In this document: positions 11,241 to 23,400 of the stretch, piece after piece
Layout: every line of letters begins with the position of its first letter
Numbering within the stretch: the stretch's first letter is position 1
Assembly (NCBI GenBank): GCA_003013855.2
Contig: ML058552.1
Location: forward strand, 4,506,082 to 4,570,081
Source: Liriodendron chinense
Taxonomy: Eukaryota > Streptophyta > Magnoliopsida > Magnoliales > Magnoliaceae
Length of the DNA stretch: 64,000 nt
Direction: 5' to 3'
Notes under the pieces: model-generated
Told to the model about the DNA's origin: nothing
The model's input: only the letters and a program-made list of their open reading frames with translations
Databases searched by the model: none
Program-made: the position numbers and the translations under genes

Positions 11241-14105
11241 TCAATGAGAGTGGAGAAAGTATATTAAGAGGTATTCTCTTTCTCTTAAAGAGAGATGCAT
11301 TCTTCTTGTTTTGTCCTTAATTGCCCAGTTGGATTGCTCCTTCAGAATTGCCACTGTTCTTCTCTTCATCAATGACAATGGTCTTCGTGTCTTCAGCTTT
11401 AGTATTAGTACTGTCCTCTGGAAGAAGCTCTTCCACCATAATCTCTTTCCCTTTCTAGAAGAGGTTGCTCTGTCAGTAGGCACTCTTAGTTCTGCAAGCA
11501 CCGAAGAGGTATTAGCTAACCTGGATGTAGGAGAAGGGATGGATGCTTGTGATTGTATCAGGGATGAAGAGATGCTTTGACTTGTCTTCCTGGTCACAGG
11601 AGATGTAGCTAACACTCTGGATAATGTAGTGACAAATAAGGTGCCTTGATCAATAGGTCCCACAGTGGGGGAGGCAGTCAACGGTCCTAGTCTGGTTTCT
11701 CTAAAATGAGTGGAGTCTCTCTAGTTGGTGTATACAAAGTGGTTGGGGATGTTTGTAAATGTACTTCATGACCCATCCTTTGCAGTTCAAGGATCTTCTC
11801 TATAATTGGTCGCTCTTTGGGTCCACCTTCGTTCGATTGTTCTCCAAGTACCATTCCGTCCCAAGGGTTGTCATATGCTATCCAGCCTTTCAAAGTATTT
11901 ATAGGTTTTGTCTGGCTGATGGGCTCCTCTACAGATATTTTGATAGAACGATGACCTTGAGTTGGAGCGTGATCTCTTTTTATTGTGTAGACGATATTCT
12001 CATTAGGTATGTAGCTTTTGAAGTGAGGCGGGGTAATCCACATAGAATGATTCACCGAATGGCTGTGGCATACTAAATAATATTGATGCACCCACCAACG
12101 CATCCAACTGTATGAAGCTTAGATGCAGCAATTGTAACTAGGCAGTACAAAATGAGCTCTCATGCATACTGTTAATAGCTACGTCCATATGAAGGCCCAA
12201 TTGTATGGGCTTACTCCGTAGCTCCTTATGACCTGAGTAACCATCTCGTAAGTTTACGGAACTGTATATTCAAATGCAAATTGGTGAGCGAATCAGCTCG
12301 GATAACAAGGTTCCTGCCAGAATTCACTCCCTTCTTTTAAAGGTAGGTTGCTGGACTTGATCAAAATGAAGAAGTGTCGTTCAATAAATGATATAGAATC
12401 ATCATTTATCAACTCTTTATCTTCAACGTAGTTGGTAATCGGGAATTGGTAGAATAAGATACACTCAATACTGGTGATCTTGTCTACAATCTAACCATAG
12501 GGCTTCTTTATCATTTTCCTCTGCAAGCAGTTCCATGAGGGGAGTTGGTCGGGGTTGATGTAAGCTCTACTGGACTCCTCGTAAATCCATAAAAAATATA
12601 CTCTGAGCCATACCGCAAAATAATTTCACAGTATGTATGCTGAGGAGACTCCAATAGTAGGTCCCGTGCAATGGATAGTTGCATCTTCAAAAGCCCGGTA
12701 CAAAGAGCAAAGAACCAAAGGAGCTAACGAATACTTCTTCCCTTCTGCCATCGCTCCAACAACTACAAATAAGATGGGCCTAATGCCATCCACCCACTTG
12801 GAGCTTAATTAGAAGTACCACATAACTCAGCCAATATACCAAGAATGCGACTAATTCACATGATTTCGAGAAACTGCTAGAATGCTTGATCTTTCATATA
12901 ATATCATCCAGACCCTTATCAATGCCCACCAGAGACACTACAAAAAAATTTATCTAAGTAAGATTTATGGAACTAGCTTAAGACAAACAAAAGGTGCCCA
13001 GTTTAAGTTTAAAACTTACCGAAGATATCGAGTGAAGTGTACAAGCCATGTATGAAAGTGTATTTTCTTAATGACAGGGAACTTGGCCATTTCTCTAAAA
13101 AGCTCTATTGCGGTCTTTGTCACCCTCGACTTACGGTTACTAATAGAAAAGTGTGTGAACTCTTCATTACTTGGCACGTATTCGTCAAAGAAGCGACCGG
13201 TGATCATGAGGTTGGCCATTCTGTATAAATCCCAAAGGGTGATGCTGACTTCACCAACTAGGAGATGGAAGGAATTAGTGCTGGGGCACCAATAAATCAA
13301 GAATCCCTTGAAAATGGCAACATCTCGATAGAAGTAGTCGAAGGTGACTTCAATAACATCCAGAAGGCCTATCTGGATAAGCGTATCAGAATACCTCTTT
13401 ATGATTAACTTTGCCCAGGAGGTATAATGAGGACGTGGACCAAGAAAATTGTGAGTCCATAATTAATTAGTACCCTAGATGGTGGGAGTATCATGGATGC
13501 GATATCTTTGTTGCAGTGTCTTCAAGAAGTGGGTTAGGAAAAGATTATGTGGGCTATAACTGGGCATTAAGAAACACATCAGCGAGATCCTTTCTACTCG
13601 TTGCCTGGATCCTTTATTAGTTCGCACGCCTGCTAAGATGTGAGGTTCCTTCATGACCTAGTTTGCAGTGAAAAGAATTCTGTTTTGGATAATCTGATGA
13701 GTGGGCTCACTACGGAGAATGGAATGGTGACGACAAAGATTAAGAGAGATCGCAACCATTTCATCTTTAAATGGGCTGTGGAACTTCTTCGAACTCTGGG
13801 AATCATTGACCATATCCTAAGTGTTTTACAATTACTGCATATTGAACTCCTTGATTTTCTCTGAAGAACCTAGTGTTTGCTCTTCTTCTTCTTCTGCGGA
13901 TGAGATGGCAGTGGACTATCTTCCCTGGTTGGCGGCCTAGTGTTATCTGTCTGGATATTTTTTGTCGATTTCAGCCACTCCTCCCATTCAAACTCAATAC
14001 CCTTCCTGGGAGGTCTTTCTATGTCGCTGATCATCACAACTTGATGGATAGGACTGGAAAAGTTTATGATCCAGTCCGAGAAGTCTATCTCTTATAGCGC
14101 TGGTA
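11241..14105 (-). pseudogene. Antisense plant-mobile-domain (PMD) gene, decayed
   Basis: Reading the minus strand from about 13865 to 13016, a mostly continuous frame contains Y-W-C-P-S-T-N-S-F-H-L...G-E-V-S-I-T-L-W-D-L (13290-13230), the signature of the plant mobile domain (MAIN/MAIL-like, 'aminotransferase-like'). At least two in-frame stops (TAG, TAA near 13460-13480) and others upstream break it. Two further minus-strand frames (12103-11687 and 11681-11241, Ser/Thr/Pro- and Lys-rich) probably represent its C-terminal part. Position downstream and antisense of the 2524-7770 pol unit repeats the layout of element A, so I infer it is that element's extra ORF rather than a host gene. Confidence 0.65.
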
Positions 14106-14165
14106 TCCTGTGAAATTGCGGTTTTACCGCTCGTAGAGATACTCGGAGATATGTCTATGGACCTA

Positions 14166-14167
<2 letters not shown>

Positions 14168-14197
<30 letters not shown>
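14168..14197. repeat. G homopolymer, 30 bp
   Basis: An uninterrupted run of 30 G, an expansion of the C7-8 tract that other F copies carry at the same place. Length may be affected by sequencing or assembly. Confidence 0.9.
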
Positions 14198-14198
<1 letters not shown>

Positions 14199-15371
14199 GA
14201 ATAGGACCTTTTTAAAATTCTTTTCGCCTACTTATGCAATTCAACAAGTTTACGCTAGGTAAGCAAGAACACCTTGGCTTCCAAGCCTTGGTGGGTCCAA
14301 TCACAAGACTAGCAAGAGTTAAGCAATAACCAACCCTAGTCTAAGCATGCATAGGTAAGAAAATGATTCAACTAATTAAGCTACTAACCTATGCACCTTG
14401 TGTAGACTTATGAGATTGGATCAATGAGCTCAAGTCTACACAAGTAGTGAAGGTACATCTTGTGCAAGGATGCCTAAAAAGTGCCTAGCATGCATTCATA
14501 TCAATCATTCATAATTAAGCAATTAAACTAACAATGCAAAGATATCAATGTGCTCAATAACAATCACAAACACAAGGATGTATAGTGGTTCGACTACGTG
14601 TCTACTCCACTCCCGGTTCAAGTACTCAACCCCTTTGAGCACACCGGCATTCACTATCGGAGGTTTTAAATGAGGTTCACCTCTCAACCTTTACACGGAG
14701 GTTTTATCGGTTCACCTCTCAACCGTATCCGGAGTTTTAGACATAGGCTAACTCTCAACCTTATCGCACGTTTACTCCCGTGTCAGAGGCTCCCCCTTGG
14801 AGACTTAGTTTAGGCCCGGCTGACGGGCCAAGGAACGGCTAACGTCCCTAAGGCGAGTTGACAAACAAACTCTAAAATGGACTCTCAAATGAGACAACTT
14901 ACTTGTCGGATGAGCCCCTTGTTTAGCGCCGTATTGGGTTGCTTGATCTTTGCTCTCCCGTGCTTCAATCAGCTTCCCTTTGCTCCCTCGATCGTGCCGC
15001 CGTTGCGTTGCCAATGCCTCAGCCACATTCGATCAAACACCTTGCATGCGATGCCTTGAAATGCCCAAGGTGCTAGGAGGATGGGTGAATCTCATACATG
15101 GGATGTGTAGGTTGTTCCAACTAGGAGATTCACCTAGAGAGTCTTCTAGAGGTCTTGGACAAAGGATATACCTATGTGGAATAGTGTCACACCTCTAGAT
15201 TTGAGAGAAGAATCAAGTCATCCCTTGATAGCATTTGAATGCCCATACTTGTGTTTGAAACACAAGGGATATGACTTGAAAACCTCCTCTTTGAGGCCCC
15301 AAATGATGTACAAGATAAGTGTGGAATGGGCTCTCAAAAACTTCTCTCAATGACCCAAGAATGGAGCTCCA

Positions 15372-15379
15372 TATTTATA
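15372..15379 (-). promoter_or_regulatory. TATA box of reverse F LTR
   Basis: TATAAATA on the minus strand, 45 bp downstream of the palindrome array in LTR orientation. Confidence 0.45.
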
Positions 15380-15423
15380 GAAAAGAGGCTCCAACGGTCA
15401 TAAAACGGCCATAAAACGGCCTG

Positions 15424-15677
15424 CCCCGACCGGTCATGACCGGTCGGACTCCCCTGCTGAAGAACCTTAAGAGTATAGGCCACATATATGGGCCGACCGG
15501 TCATGACCGGTCGGACCCCCTCACTGGACAGCCTAAGCCATAGTGGCCGACCGGTCATGACCGGTTGGCCCCCTTTGCTGGATGGCTGAAACATGCATAG
15601 AAGCCAACACTGGCCGACCGGTCATGACCGGTCGGCCCACCTTGCTGTATACCTTCATTTGTGAAGGCCGACCGGTT
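15424..15677. repeat. GACCGGTC palindrome array, 5 units
   Basis: Four well-preserved copies of GACCGGTCATGACCGGTC at about 60-bp spacing and a truncated fifth half-site at the right end. Flanking GGCC/GTCC gives paired inward-facing RCCGAC hexamers. This is the least decayed array of the family F copies. Confidence 0.85.
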
Positions 15678-15681
15678 CCTG

Positions 15682-16980
15682 AACAATAAGGGATTACTGA
15701 CTGTCTTCTTCACCTTTTTTTGTGAGGCCTTCTGTCAGAGAGGGAGATTTTGCAGGGTGGGAACCTCCCGGAGAAGATTGGGTTAGCTCCTTATCTGTCG
15801 AACAAGAGTTATGGATATCATGGGTTCTCTGGGGGTGCCCTTTGACTTAGTCATCTTTAACCTGCCAAAAGAATGAAAAACTTTCTATCAAGACGGAAGG
15901 ATCTTATAGATGGATGGAAAGCATGATTACTTGGAAGGAAAGGGAGAAATGTGCAAGTGAAAGAAGTTGTGAAGTTGTGTGGGTGGTAAGAAGACGCATG
16001 AGTTCAAATGAAAACATAGACAAAGATTCGGTACTTAGATATTTTCTACCGAAGTAGAAGAGAAGTTGTGTGGTCACGCAACTGCAGTAGTGAGAGATAG
16101 AAGATTGGGAGTTCAACGAGTGAAAGTGTGAAATGAATCTAAGGTCCGGATTTTATAGGTGCGTACTCGATAGAGTTACGCAGTCGCGCAACTTGGTGTT
16201 TATTCAAAATATTTGAAGCATTGTTTAAGAAGAATTGAACAGAGTTCGATCCACCTTCAATTCCATCTCCAAAGAAATCAAAGGGGATTGAGCAGCATTT
16301 GTTAAGGCAATAATTTTAGTAATCATACAAGTTGCATGACCGCGCAACGAGGATAAGTCGTGCGGTCACAACGAAAGGAAAAGTTGCAATATGGGGGCTC
16401 GGGGAGGTGACTTGTTGAAATCAAAGTATGAAGATCCTTAGAGGAGTTGTGCGACTGTGCAACTCACCTAAGTTGCGTGGTCGTGCAATATGAGTTCATC
16501 AAAATTTATCATCTAAGTTGTGTGGAAAAGGGGCTTCACACGTGTGAATGTCTATAAATACCCCTATCAACCCTCTCATTTCGATAATTTTTTAGAATTC
16601 AGAGCATCCTTAGAGATTTGGCTAAAAAGAACGAGAGGTATATCCAAGGAGACTCACGCAACTCTTCTTCTCAGGAGTCATGCACTGACCATAGTCAGTA
16701 GCATCTCAAGAATGAAGACGGTGAATTCAACAGAGGGGGAAGTGGAAGACAGAAAAGTTGTGTGACCGCGCAACTCATCAGTCTTGCGCGGTCGTGCAAC
16801 TCCTTTGTGAATGGAATAGTTGTGTTGTCATGTTTTCAATTCGAGATAATTCAACCTCAACTCTTCTGAAGTATGAAGCATGAAGAAGCGATTTTCATGG
16901 TTTCAAACCCACAGAACTCTCTTATCATGCCAACAAACGTTTGATAGGAGCTAAAATGCTGTCAAAATATTTTATCAATC
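15682..16980. repeat. Non-coding region with dispersed GTTGCGCG palindromes
   Basis: Several inverted-repeat motifs of the form GTTGCGCGGTCGTGCAAC (with GTTGTGTG and CGCGCAAC variants) occur near 16060, 16180, 16330, 16445, 16475, 16757 and 16780. No convincing gene. This could be LTR U3 sequence of a further retroelement or the 3' part of the decayed 2524 element. Confidence 0.5.
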
Positions 16981-18192
16981 TTTGATTAAACTGTATATTG
17001 GAATATATCCTGTTCCAGAATCAAGGGACTTTATCAAGGAATGTAATAAACTCATATCAATGAAATATTTAATGATGAGCATACTTTCAGTTGATTTTCC
17101 TTGTTCTTCCTTCAAATATTTGATATTTTTACCTCTTATCTCTTATTATTATTTTGCTATTTTCTTTATGATTTTTGTTTGGTTGCATCAATTGTGTGTG
17201 TCCTTTTCACAATTATTATTGGAACCAAAATGTGAAGTCTTTCATCACAAGATTAAGATTGGTGTTGATGCTCTTGTTGCAACTTTTTCAAATGTCTCAT
17301 CAATTGTCTTTTTCATGCTTTATCAGTTAGGCCAATAAATGTGTTGAGTGAGACATGTCTTGCAAAATAATTGGTACTATGGACAATGTATAAATTCACA
17401 GGAAATAAAATTACCATCATGATAGAAGTGGAATTGCATCTTTTCTTCATATGATTGTGATTTGGGTCGATGTAAAGACTACCTAGCATTCTTTTCACAA
17501 GATTCTAGCAGGGGTGATGGTATGTGTGACGATGCCTGCTAGACTTGTTAGAGAATGCTTCTCAAATTTGTCAGGTCACCACATGCAACCGTAGTGCACG
17601 TTTTGGTAGTTTGAACCATAGTTCTAGAACTCCTTGATTTGACTCGAAGCTCAATCGTGTAAATTCAACCCAGACTCAGTGAAACTCAATCACGAGACTT
17701 GGGTCTGAACTCGACAAGACTCATTGAGTTGGCGCAACAACTTGGCCGACTTGGTGTGACTTGAACCAGCAGTGCAATGGAACCGCAACCATCTTCCCAG
17801 TGTTTCAGGACCAGAAGCTATGGTTTTCTATATATAAATTTATTTATGTAATGATTTTAAATATTATTTACACAGATTAAATTCTTCAATTCTATATCAT
17901 AATATCGAGTCCGGTCATTTTAAGATTCATTCTAGTCTTTAAATCAACCCAACCCAACTGAATATTGGGCCAAGGTGAGTTTTTGTGTTTTTGAACTATC
18001 GATCGGAAGGGCACAAAGTGGACTTTCCATATAGCCTGAAAATGATGAAGATTGGGATAATCTTGACATGCGCGCAGACACACACACACACACACACACA
18101 CTCAAGTACTCTATCCAAGGTTGGACCTCATCAAACCAGTATAAAAAAATTATGATTAATAATGTCAATAAATAATAAAGAAGGAACTGGGT
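16981..18192. other. Non-coding stretch with CA microsatellite
   Basis: No gene recognised. The frame at 16982-17338 is hydrophobic because the DNA is T-rich and resembles no family I know. 18076-18101 is a (CA)n microsatellite of about 12 units. 17630-17780 repeats 'gactcg/actcaatc' words. Confidence 0.4.
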
Positions 18193-18970
18193 TGTGATGT
18201 AGGACGGGTCGCTGACTATTTCATGGGCCAGATGGACCAAAAGAAGACCGGACGGGGCCGAAAGTGATCCGGACCGTCAGGACCGTGAATCGGTCGTATC
18301 TCACAATCCGGAATGAGTTACTGGACGTATAATATATCAATTTGGGGTAGCTCGAGCTACTTTAGCCAACCAATCCCGCTACGCCGGGTTGCCCAAGCCG
18401 GAATCGCGAGAATCGACCGTATCGACGGTCATTAGGCTAGTTTATTTTCGTTTTTACTATTTATAGTAAGTTTTAATTCGATCATAACTTTGCATCCGTA
18501 TGGTTTTAGAGTTAGTGCCCAACATGAAAAGGGCTTAGAATATTTCGTAGAACAGCGTGGTTGAGGCCGTTTGAAAACTTTCTATTTTTGGCCGAAAACC
18601 AAGAGTTCTAGTAGGATTGAACGACTTCTATAAATAGTAAGTTTACTATTTATAGTAAGTTGCGTTTTCTAGGAGTTTTAGTTGGAGTTGGATTTTGATA
18701 CTTTACCTAGGGTTTAGTTTCCTATTTATATGCATTGTAATTCCGTTTTTATTCATTCAATTATCAAAAAATCAATTATTTGGAATTTATTTCCTCTTTT
18801 TATCTTTTATTTCTTCTCGTGGATTCGAGAACTATCGGTTAGGGAGACGGTGATCGACCTACCACGTCCTCCTTGCGTCAGGTTGCCAGCTTGGGTGGAT
18901 CCTAGAGCCCCATTTGCGTCACCCCATGTTAGGCCTAGAGCCCCAAAAACAATGCCATCGGTGTTTAGGT
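18193..18970 (+). mobile_element. LTR-like block, boundaries uncertain
   Basis: Starts near TGATGTAGGACGGG and shows an LTR-style order: GC-rich U3, two copies of 'tactatttatagtaagtt' (18458, 18648), a TATA-like 'tatttatatgcattg' near 18723 and a C/T-rich leader ending near 18960. I could not find a clean target duplication or primer site, so this is a tentative solo LTR. Confidence 0.3.
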
Positions 18971-19366
18971 GAACTACATGATTAGAATCAATGCATAGGG
19001 CAACCCTCACCCTTCAAATTGTTTCCCTGGTGTGGACCACCAGAATAAAAAATGGGCCTGCGTTTTTGGCCCTACGTCCATAAGTTTTGGTATGCCATCT
19101 AATTGTTGGATAAAATTTCATATAATTATCACAGTTGGCCCAGTAAAATCAAGGGAGGACGGTTTTCTACCAACTATTTCCTTTTTTATGGGCCTAGCAT
19201 GCGATTCATGTCAAATGGCCAGAGTGGATTTCACATGAGCATCGCAGTGGCCTCAGGCCAGCATCTTGTTGGGAAAAAAGAAAAAGAAAAAACCTCCGAC
19301 TAGCAGATTAAAGTGTTACCTGGGTAACACAATAGCAGCTGTTTCCTAGGCCCTAGGGCCTACCTT

Positions 19367-19790
19367 GACCTATGTGTTGTATATCCACGCTCTCTATGAT
19401 CAGTTTTCCAAGCTCATTTTAGGGCATGGTCCCAAAAATGAAGCATATCCAAATCTCAAGTGAACCACACAACAATAGGGATTGAATATAATGTCCACTT
19501 TTAAAAACTTCTTGGGACCGCAAAAGCTTTGGATCAACCTGATATTTGTGTTTTCCTTTCACCCACGTCTGTGTGACTTTATCAATAGGTTGGATGGAAA
19601 ATAAAAAACACAGTGGGCTGTACGAATTTTTAACGGTGGGTATTCAATGATCACAGTTTCCTGTGGTGTGGCCCAATTGAGATTGGGATCTTGTTCATTT
19701 TTTGGGCCATGCCCTAGAATGAGCTGTAAAAATTGATGTACGGCGTCGATACACAACACATACTTCATGGTTGTCTCCAAACACCCACTA
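19367..19790. mobile_element. Foldback (MITE-like) element
   Basis: The arm at 19367-19540 ('atgtgttgtatatccacg...agctcattttagggcatgg') is the inverse of 19605-19790 (at least 100 bp well matched, weaker inward). It encodes nothing. Element B inserted immediately to its right. A second, more distant inverted similarity links 19020-19270 to 62390-62670, suggesting the pre-insertion locus was a larger foldback structure. Confidence 0.65.
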
Positions 19791-19804
19791 AGATGTTATC
19801 CATG

Positions 19805-21238
19805 TGTGGATGCTCGTCTTTCCGCACTCCCCGACCTCCCTTTCGAAAATGGGGTATGCACGAATTGCCGTTGTGCTACTGGCTCGTCTCGTTCTTGAGG
19901 GCTTTTTCGATTGTCGTGTTAAACTGGATATGTTTGGGTGAGTTCGTATAAGACCAGAGTCGCCACTAGCCAGTTACTTCGAATCTACAGTCGGTTGGAC
20001 CCCGTAGAAACGTTAGAGAAGGGAATCCGAAGATTCCTTTCTCTAGAATGACTTATTTTAATATGTGGCCAGAGATTCAAGGTAAGGATCACGGTTACAG
20101 GGTGGGAAGGTGTTAGGCACCCACTCTGCCCATACCGAAGTATGGTCTTTACTTCACAGAATTGAACTAATACTTGAAAGTTTGAATTAATCCTCGTATA
20201 TTTTCATGAATGATATGATGCATGAATGTAGGTCTGAATAGTAAGAGTTTCTGATGGGCAGGTTTCCATTAACAGGCAAGGCTAGAGCATATGCTCGATC
20301 CGACATGTGCTTTATGCGAGATGCATGCTGTGTGTTTGATCGGTCAAAGTTTCTGATGAATGGATTCTGGGCAAACCGATAATCTTCAGCGCATACGCTA
20401 AAACCTGATCAAGTGATTGTAGTGGAATGATAAGCATGGGGTTGGAAGAATAGTAAATGTTGCACTTATGCTAGATGCGAATGAGATGATGCTGATATGA
20501 GAGTATCTGGATGGACGGAGGTATCGCAAGGGTTGGCTTCGAGTGACTAGGTCAAGACTTGGGTACCTTGAGAGACTTGAACCAAGGTTAGGCTAGGCTA
20601 AACCAGGGGCTAGACTCTTCTCACTCGGGCTCTCCTTGGTGGAGGAATGGGACTAGAGGGGTGAAGATGAACTTGGAACTTTCAGACTGTGGAGAGGGGG
20701 AGTGGATGCTGAAACGAGAGGGGGAATGGGGTATTTATAGCTGTGGAGAGTGGCAGCATCTCGTAAATAGGGACGAGCGGCCATCAGACGGCCACCCGTA
20801 CAACCATCTTGCTTCAGCTTCGGAGTGTACTTGCTCCGAACCTGAAGCAGAAAATAGTCAGAGGTCCGGGTTCGAAACTGCTCCGAAGCTGCGGTTCGAA
20901 CTAGGTGAGTCAACTAGGTTTGAAAGATGGATTTTGACTGGGTGAGTCAACTGGGTGTGTGGGCTGGACTGACTCAGTGGGTTGACTCGGTGTTTTGACT
21001 TAGCGAGTTGACTCGAAAAGGTTGACTTTTTTAAGGATTTTTGGACTGATTTTTTCTATAGATGGTTTTTCGGGCTGATGTTTAGGGGTGAGTTAACTAG
21101 GTTCAAGTTTGAGTTGGGCTATGAATTTGGGGTTACAAGGATGAGTTTGGCTGTTTTCAAACATGGGGTTTGGGGTTGTGGAGCTCCCTCCATTCAGCTA
21201 TCTTAGTCAACATTGTAGCCGAAGGTGTGGTGTCTACA
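19805..21238 (-). repeat. 3' LTR of element B
   Basis: TG...CA LTR of 1434 bp, homologous to element A's LTR throughout. It carries the UUCG hairpin (20130-20145, CCATAC/GTATGG stem), a diverged GTTGACTC array (20930-21030) and the TATA-like 'ctataaatacccc' (20733-20745, minus strand). It is directly followed (21239-21253) by the inverse of the polypurine tract 'ccaaagaggggtatc'. Confidence 0.85.
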
Positions 21239-23400
21239 GATACCCCTCTTTGGCAGAGGTTGCGTGCAACCAAATATCAAAGTGATTGGACACCCCACTT
21301 CTGAACCGGTACTTCATATATCGTGGTCTGGAATCTTTGTTTGCCTTTGTATCTGTGTCAGTTGATTGTCTGAAAATTGATAACTTGCATATACCGTGAG
21401 AGTTTAGAGAAAACATTGTGATTGTCCCTGCATGAGCTAGCAACTTAGGGTACCCAATCGCAACCCTTAGGGTACCCTAATCACAACCCTTTCGTTCCTA
21501 ATCAGGTACTAACATTGGAAAGGTGCAGCGGAGCCTCTGCATCCATTATAGTCTTACGAGGTTACTGACCCTGTAATTGATTGTTCGTTGCTTTCCCGGA
21601 TCACTCCAGGAATACTTGTTTCGCTTGACTGTCAAAGTGGTTAGCTGCCCTACGTCTGCATGGCCTTACGGGTAATCCACTACTTCGACTTGGACTCAGT
21701 CAAGGTACTTCAGGCATCCATGCCTAAGTATGTGCGGGTGAACTTTTTTCCACTCAATCTTCTGGTTTTGATACTTGGGTTACAATTCATCGTTTCCACC
21801 GTTCAGATGGTTTCTTTGATTGAGCCTTTTAGCTTTCATCTTTTTTGTATCTAGCATTTGGTACGACTGTCCTGACACTGAAGTTCAGGCCGACCATACT
21901 TTGAGTACATTGGATCCAATGGTCTTCGAGGAAACCGCGAGATGTTGGATCTTATTTGATTTTTGCATCGGCTCCTACCCAGAGATAGGGAAGATCTCTT
22001 AGTGTCTTAGAGGCTGAATGCTTTACTGAGAAAATACTTTTTAGATTTTTTAAAAGATACCCACTCTAAGGAGTGATACTCTGTGGGGTTTTTATTTGTA
22101 AATAGGGATATATATTTGTGATTTTGAAAAGAAAATTTGGTTTGCACTTACCTCCACTGGGGATGCCTGTGGGGTCTTTGGCTAACCGACTTATATTTTG
22201 AAAGTAAGTAAACATGATGATTGATGCGATAGATGCTGATGTATGTGGATGTATGACGGATGTATGGTTTGGCTCATTCTCTTTCAGTTCAATGATTTTT
22301 CTTTTGCTGGGGATATAGAGAACCTGAGCTTATTGCTTGTAGGATTTTGATTCCCTAGAGACTTTATTTTTTAAGCAGCTGTTTGGTCAGCAGGTTGGTC
22401 AAGATCTCGACCCATGGTCGATCAGGTCCATTGTCCCAACATTTTGTTGCTGGGAATGGATGAAATGAGGTTTTGGGTGGCAACCTCAAGATACTCTTTT
22501 GGGGAATTAATGTATTGAGATGGTGTCTGGTTGCTAGTTTTGGTCAAGATTTCAATTTGTGGATGATTGGATCCGTCATCCCAATACTGTGAAGTGGATA
22601 AGCGAAGTTCGAGACTCCTGAAGTGCTTTGTTGGGGATAGTGACTATTTTTGTGATTTTTGCAAGTATTGATCCGAATCTTAACCTGAGTGGTCAGGATG
22701 GAGATTGGTGTTATTGAAAATAGTAAAAATATTTTTTTGATTTTTGTAAATATCTGATTCGAGTCTCTTCCTACATAGTCAGGATGAAGATCAGACTTAT
22801 TAAAAGTAAGAAAATATTTTGTGACTTTGAAAGATGATTTTGCAATGTCTTGGTATTTTGTTGGATTTTCTGAAATGCAAGGAAAGGTATAGAATTTTCA
22901 TCCACCTCCAGCTTCTACTACTGGTAAGGCACCCGATCCATTTTACGTCAGCGAGCAAGACGAATCTCACGCAGTTAAGTGTCGTAGTTTTACATCTTTG
23001 AATAAAGGGATTGAGGGTTTTCAGTCAACACACCCACAAAGTTGCCTGTTCCTCATGTGCAATGCACATAGACCACGTATCATCCAACGGACTCCTTTGG
23101 CCAGAAAATGGGCCACACCCTCACATTTTCCTTTATCAATCTAACTTGGGGTCTTATGCTACTCATAATTCCGTGAGGGTGCGCTTCACCTCCCAACTGC
23201 CTTAATTCCCTAGTAAATTTTAGGAACAGGGAACATCCATCAGATTTAACAGCGACTTCCAAGTCAAGGTCGTCTATCACGATGCGTTCAACACGAACAG
23301 GATTGCGGGGCTCTGCCCGCCTCAGCCTTTACTTGTTTAGAGAATTCCGGACACCCGTATGATCAAATGTCAGCCATGTCCGGGACAGGTTGGGAAAGAA
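21239..23400 (-). other. B internal 3' untranslated region
   Basis: No gene. It is colinear with the inverse of element A's 57400-59960: the 'cctaagtatgtgcgg' block (21723), the '...tgtgcaatgcacata' block (23056) and the 'cggacacccgtatgatcaa' block (23347). The 457-bp duplication present in A is single here. Confidence 0.65.

Larger units (their letters stand above)
14111..15676 (-). mobile_element. Family F LTR copy, reverse, 5'-truncated
   Basis: Minus-strand F LTR: palindrome array (15677-15424), TATA box (15379-15372), the 'gaggttcacctctcaacc' blocks and the C-rich tract (here 30 G on the + strand at 14168-14197), ending in TTTCA at 14111. The first ~330 bp of a full F LTR are missing. 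Curiously both ends abut the 5-mer TCCTG (14106-14110, 15677-15681), as if a target duplication were preserved. Confidence 0.75.

Noticed and set aside
16982..17338. 118-codon hydrophobic + strand frame as a membrane protein gene
   Set aside because: T-rich DNA gives Phe/Leu/Ile codons by composition. No recognisable family, no promoter or splice context, and no conservation elsewhere in the window.
18070..18101. CA run and adjacent palindromes as a CRISPR-like array
   Set aside because: A simple dinucleotide microsatellite in plant DNA; no repeat-spacer structure.
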